From positions 1-14,345 of the forward strand of contig CANLAC010000013.1 of NCBI GenBank assembly GCA_947488645.1: a stretch of DNA of 14,345 nt. Direction: 5' to 3'. The notes beneath the pieces are model-generated. The model saw only the letters and a program-made list of their open reading frames with translations, did not search any database and was not told where the DNA came from. Position numbers and translations under genes: made by a program. Positions 13,594 to 14,345 of the stretch are shown here, in pieces; the first letter of the stretch is position 1; each line of letters begins with the position of its first letter. The DNA is from Actinomycetota bacterium. Lineage in GTDB: Bacteria > Actinomycetota > Actinomycetes > Nanopelagicales > Nanopelagicaceae.

Positions 13594-13692
13594 ATGGGTT
13601 CCGTAATTAAAAAGCGACGCAAGCGCATGGCGAAGAAGAAGCACAAGAAGCTTCTTAAGAAGACTCGCATTCAGCGCCGTAACGCGAAGTAA
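13594..13692 (+). CDS. 30S ribosomal protein bS22 (AURKAIP1/COX24-domain small basic protein)
   Basis: A 32-codon gene, short enough to be missed by gene callers. The protein starts MGSVIKKRRKRM and continues with KKKHKKLLKKTRIQRR before ending NAK. It matches the 33-residue mycobacterial small-subunit protein bS22 (Rv0500B type) along nearly its whole length; about half of the residues are Lys or Arg. bS22 binds rRNA in the small subunit in mycobacterial ribosome structures. GAGAG at 13581-13585, 8 bases before the ATG, is a possible SD. Position downstream of proC agrees with M. tuberculosis (proC, then Rv0500A, then Rv0500B). The stop is 3 bases from the stop of the convergent gene on the right. 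Confidence 0.93.
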   Translation: MGSVIKKRRKRMAKKKHKKLLKKTRIQRRNAK

Positions 13693-13695
13693 TAA

Positions 13696-14345
13696 TTACG
13701 GCTTTAGAAGTGCAAGCTTGCCGTTAACCGTGGCAAGAAGATATTTAATCTTATTAACAGTTACCCAAGCGCTCTGAGTAGGTTCAGAGCCTTGGGTACT
13801 GCTTACTAAACGTATTGCAGCTTGACCTAAATCCTTTTTGCTCGTATCCAGAGCACACAATCTGTCCTGACAGTTAAAGACAATTGTCTTTCCATCAGTT
13901 GTGAGGTACTCACCAGGAGTTCCGAAATTTTCGGTCGTTAACTTTGAAATATTTGTTGGATCGCTCAATAGTGCCCAACGAACTTGATTAGGTTTTGGTG
14001 CTGTTGCAGTTGATGCAGCTAACCATGTAGCCATTACATCACCATTTACCTTGGCAAGCGCAACATCAAATCCAAATACAGAAGCATCATCAGTTGAGAG
14101 ATCTAGTGTTTGATATGCCCATCCAGTTGGTTCAATGCCAGTGCGAGTCGCAATACGGATTGCACCGGATGTGATTTCTTTCTTCTGATTCATTGAGACA
14201 ACTGAATCATATGCAACATATGTTTTTGAACCATCAAAGATTGCCTGCAAATGGAATCCGACGTCACCTGTCGTGCGGCCATCTGTTTTACGATCGCCAT
14301 CTACAAGTTCATATTTCCAAGCAGCAGACTTACTCTTTATGGCAC
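13696..14345 (-). CDS. Probable extracytoplasmic protein of unknown function, C-terminal part
   Basis: The frame stays open from the TAA stop at 13698-13696 to the right edge of the window, so the gene starts outside; about 215 residues are visible. The TTG at 14250 is only the first possible start in the frame and is probably not real, because the upstream codons continue in similar beta-rich sequence (AAWKYELVDGDRKTDG...). The visible part alternates short beta strands and turns (FDGSKTYVAYDS, GWAYQTLDLS, NGDVMATWLA, TDGKTIVFNC, KIKYLLATVNGKLALLKP) and has a likely disulfide pair CQDRLC, suggesting an exported beta-propeller or beta-sandwich. No family is recognised and the signal peptide, if any, lies beyond the edge. 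It converges on bS22 with a 3-base gap. Confidence 0.6.
   Translation of the reverse strand, partial: AIKSKSAAWKYELVDGDRKTDGRTTGDVGFHLQAIFDGSKTYVAYDSVVSMNQKKEITSGAIRIATRTGIEPTGWAYQTLDLSTDDASVFGFDVALAKVNGDVMATWLAASTATAPKPNQVRWALLSDPTNISKLTTENFGTPGEYLTTDGKTIVFNCQDRLCALDTSKKDLGQAAIRLVSSTQGSEPTQSAWVTVNKIKYLLATVNGKLALLKP

Noticed and set aside
14248..14250. TTG as the start of the rightmost minus-strand gene
   Set aside because: The frame stays open to the window edge with similar beta-rich sequence, so the gene is better read as partial.
1..14345. tRNA, rRNA, CRISPR array, insertion sequence, riboswitch or defence/toxin genes
   Set aside because: The gaps are too short (135 bases at most), I saw no cloverleaf, repeat array or terminal inverted repeats, and all sizeable frames are explained by the genes listed.

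Overview
The window looks like a chromosomal core-genome segment from a streamlined, low-GC actinobacterium, most probably the freshwater acI group ('Candidatus Nanopelagicales', Planktophila/Nanopelagicus-like). Three things point there. Gene order is actinobacterial (panC-coaX-lysS-clpC, radA/mutY, proC-bS22). Base composition is AT-leaning (mid-40s % GC by eye), unlike most actinobacteria. Packing is extreme: the largest gene-free gap is 135 bases and several neighbours share start and stop bases. The lineage call is inference from sequence features, not from a search.

Left block, + strand (1-6350): the 3' end of folK (folate), panC and coaX (coenzyme A synthesis, 2-base gap), lysS (lysyl-tRNA synthetase), an argA-type amino-acid N-acetyltransferase and clpC (Hsp100 unfoldase). 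A strong hairpin terminator closes the block. Relative to the Mycobacterium layout, panD between panC and coaX and lsr2 between lysS and clpC are absent, and PanC begins almost at its nucleotide-binding motif.

Middle: a secreted M6-like metalloprotease (6415-7998, +) starts immediately after the terminator, with a promoter that appears to use the hairpin loop as its -35 region and to give a leaderless mRNA. It meets head-on a minus-strand operon (11513 down to 7995): a cysteine-rich conserved protein, radA, mutY and a diamine acetyltransferase-like GNAT gene. The last three are linked by ATGA stop/start overlaps; disA, often beside radA in actinobacteria, is missing.

Right block: proC (+) diverges from that operon across a 39-base spacer holding an inverted repeat whose two arms are apparently the two -10 boxes. 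proC overlaps a secreted beta-propeller-like gene by GTGA. A 32-codon gene for ribosomal protein bS22 follows. On the minus strand, the 3' part of another, probably extracytoplasmic, unknown gene runs off the right edge.

I see no mobile element, CRISPR array, tRNA, rRNA, phage gene or defence system. The interest lies in compact regulatory architecture (leaderless promoters fused to a terminator or an inverted repeat), lineage-specific gene losses and two poorly characterised proteins (the M6-like protease and the Cys-rich protein).
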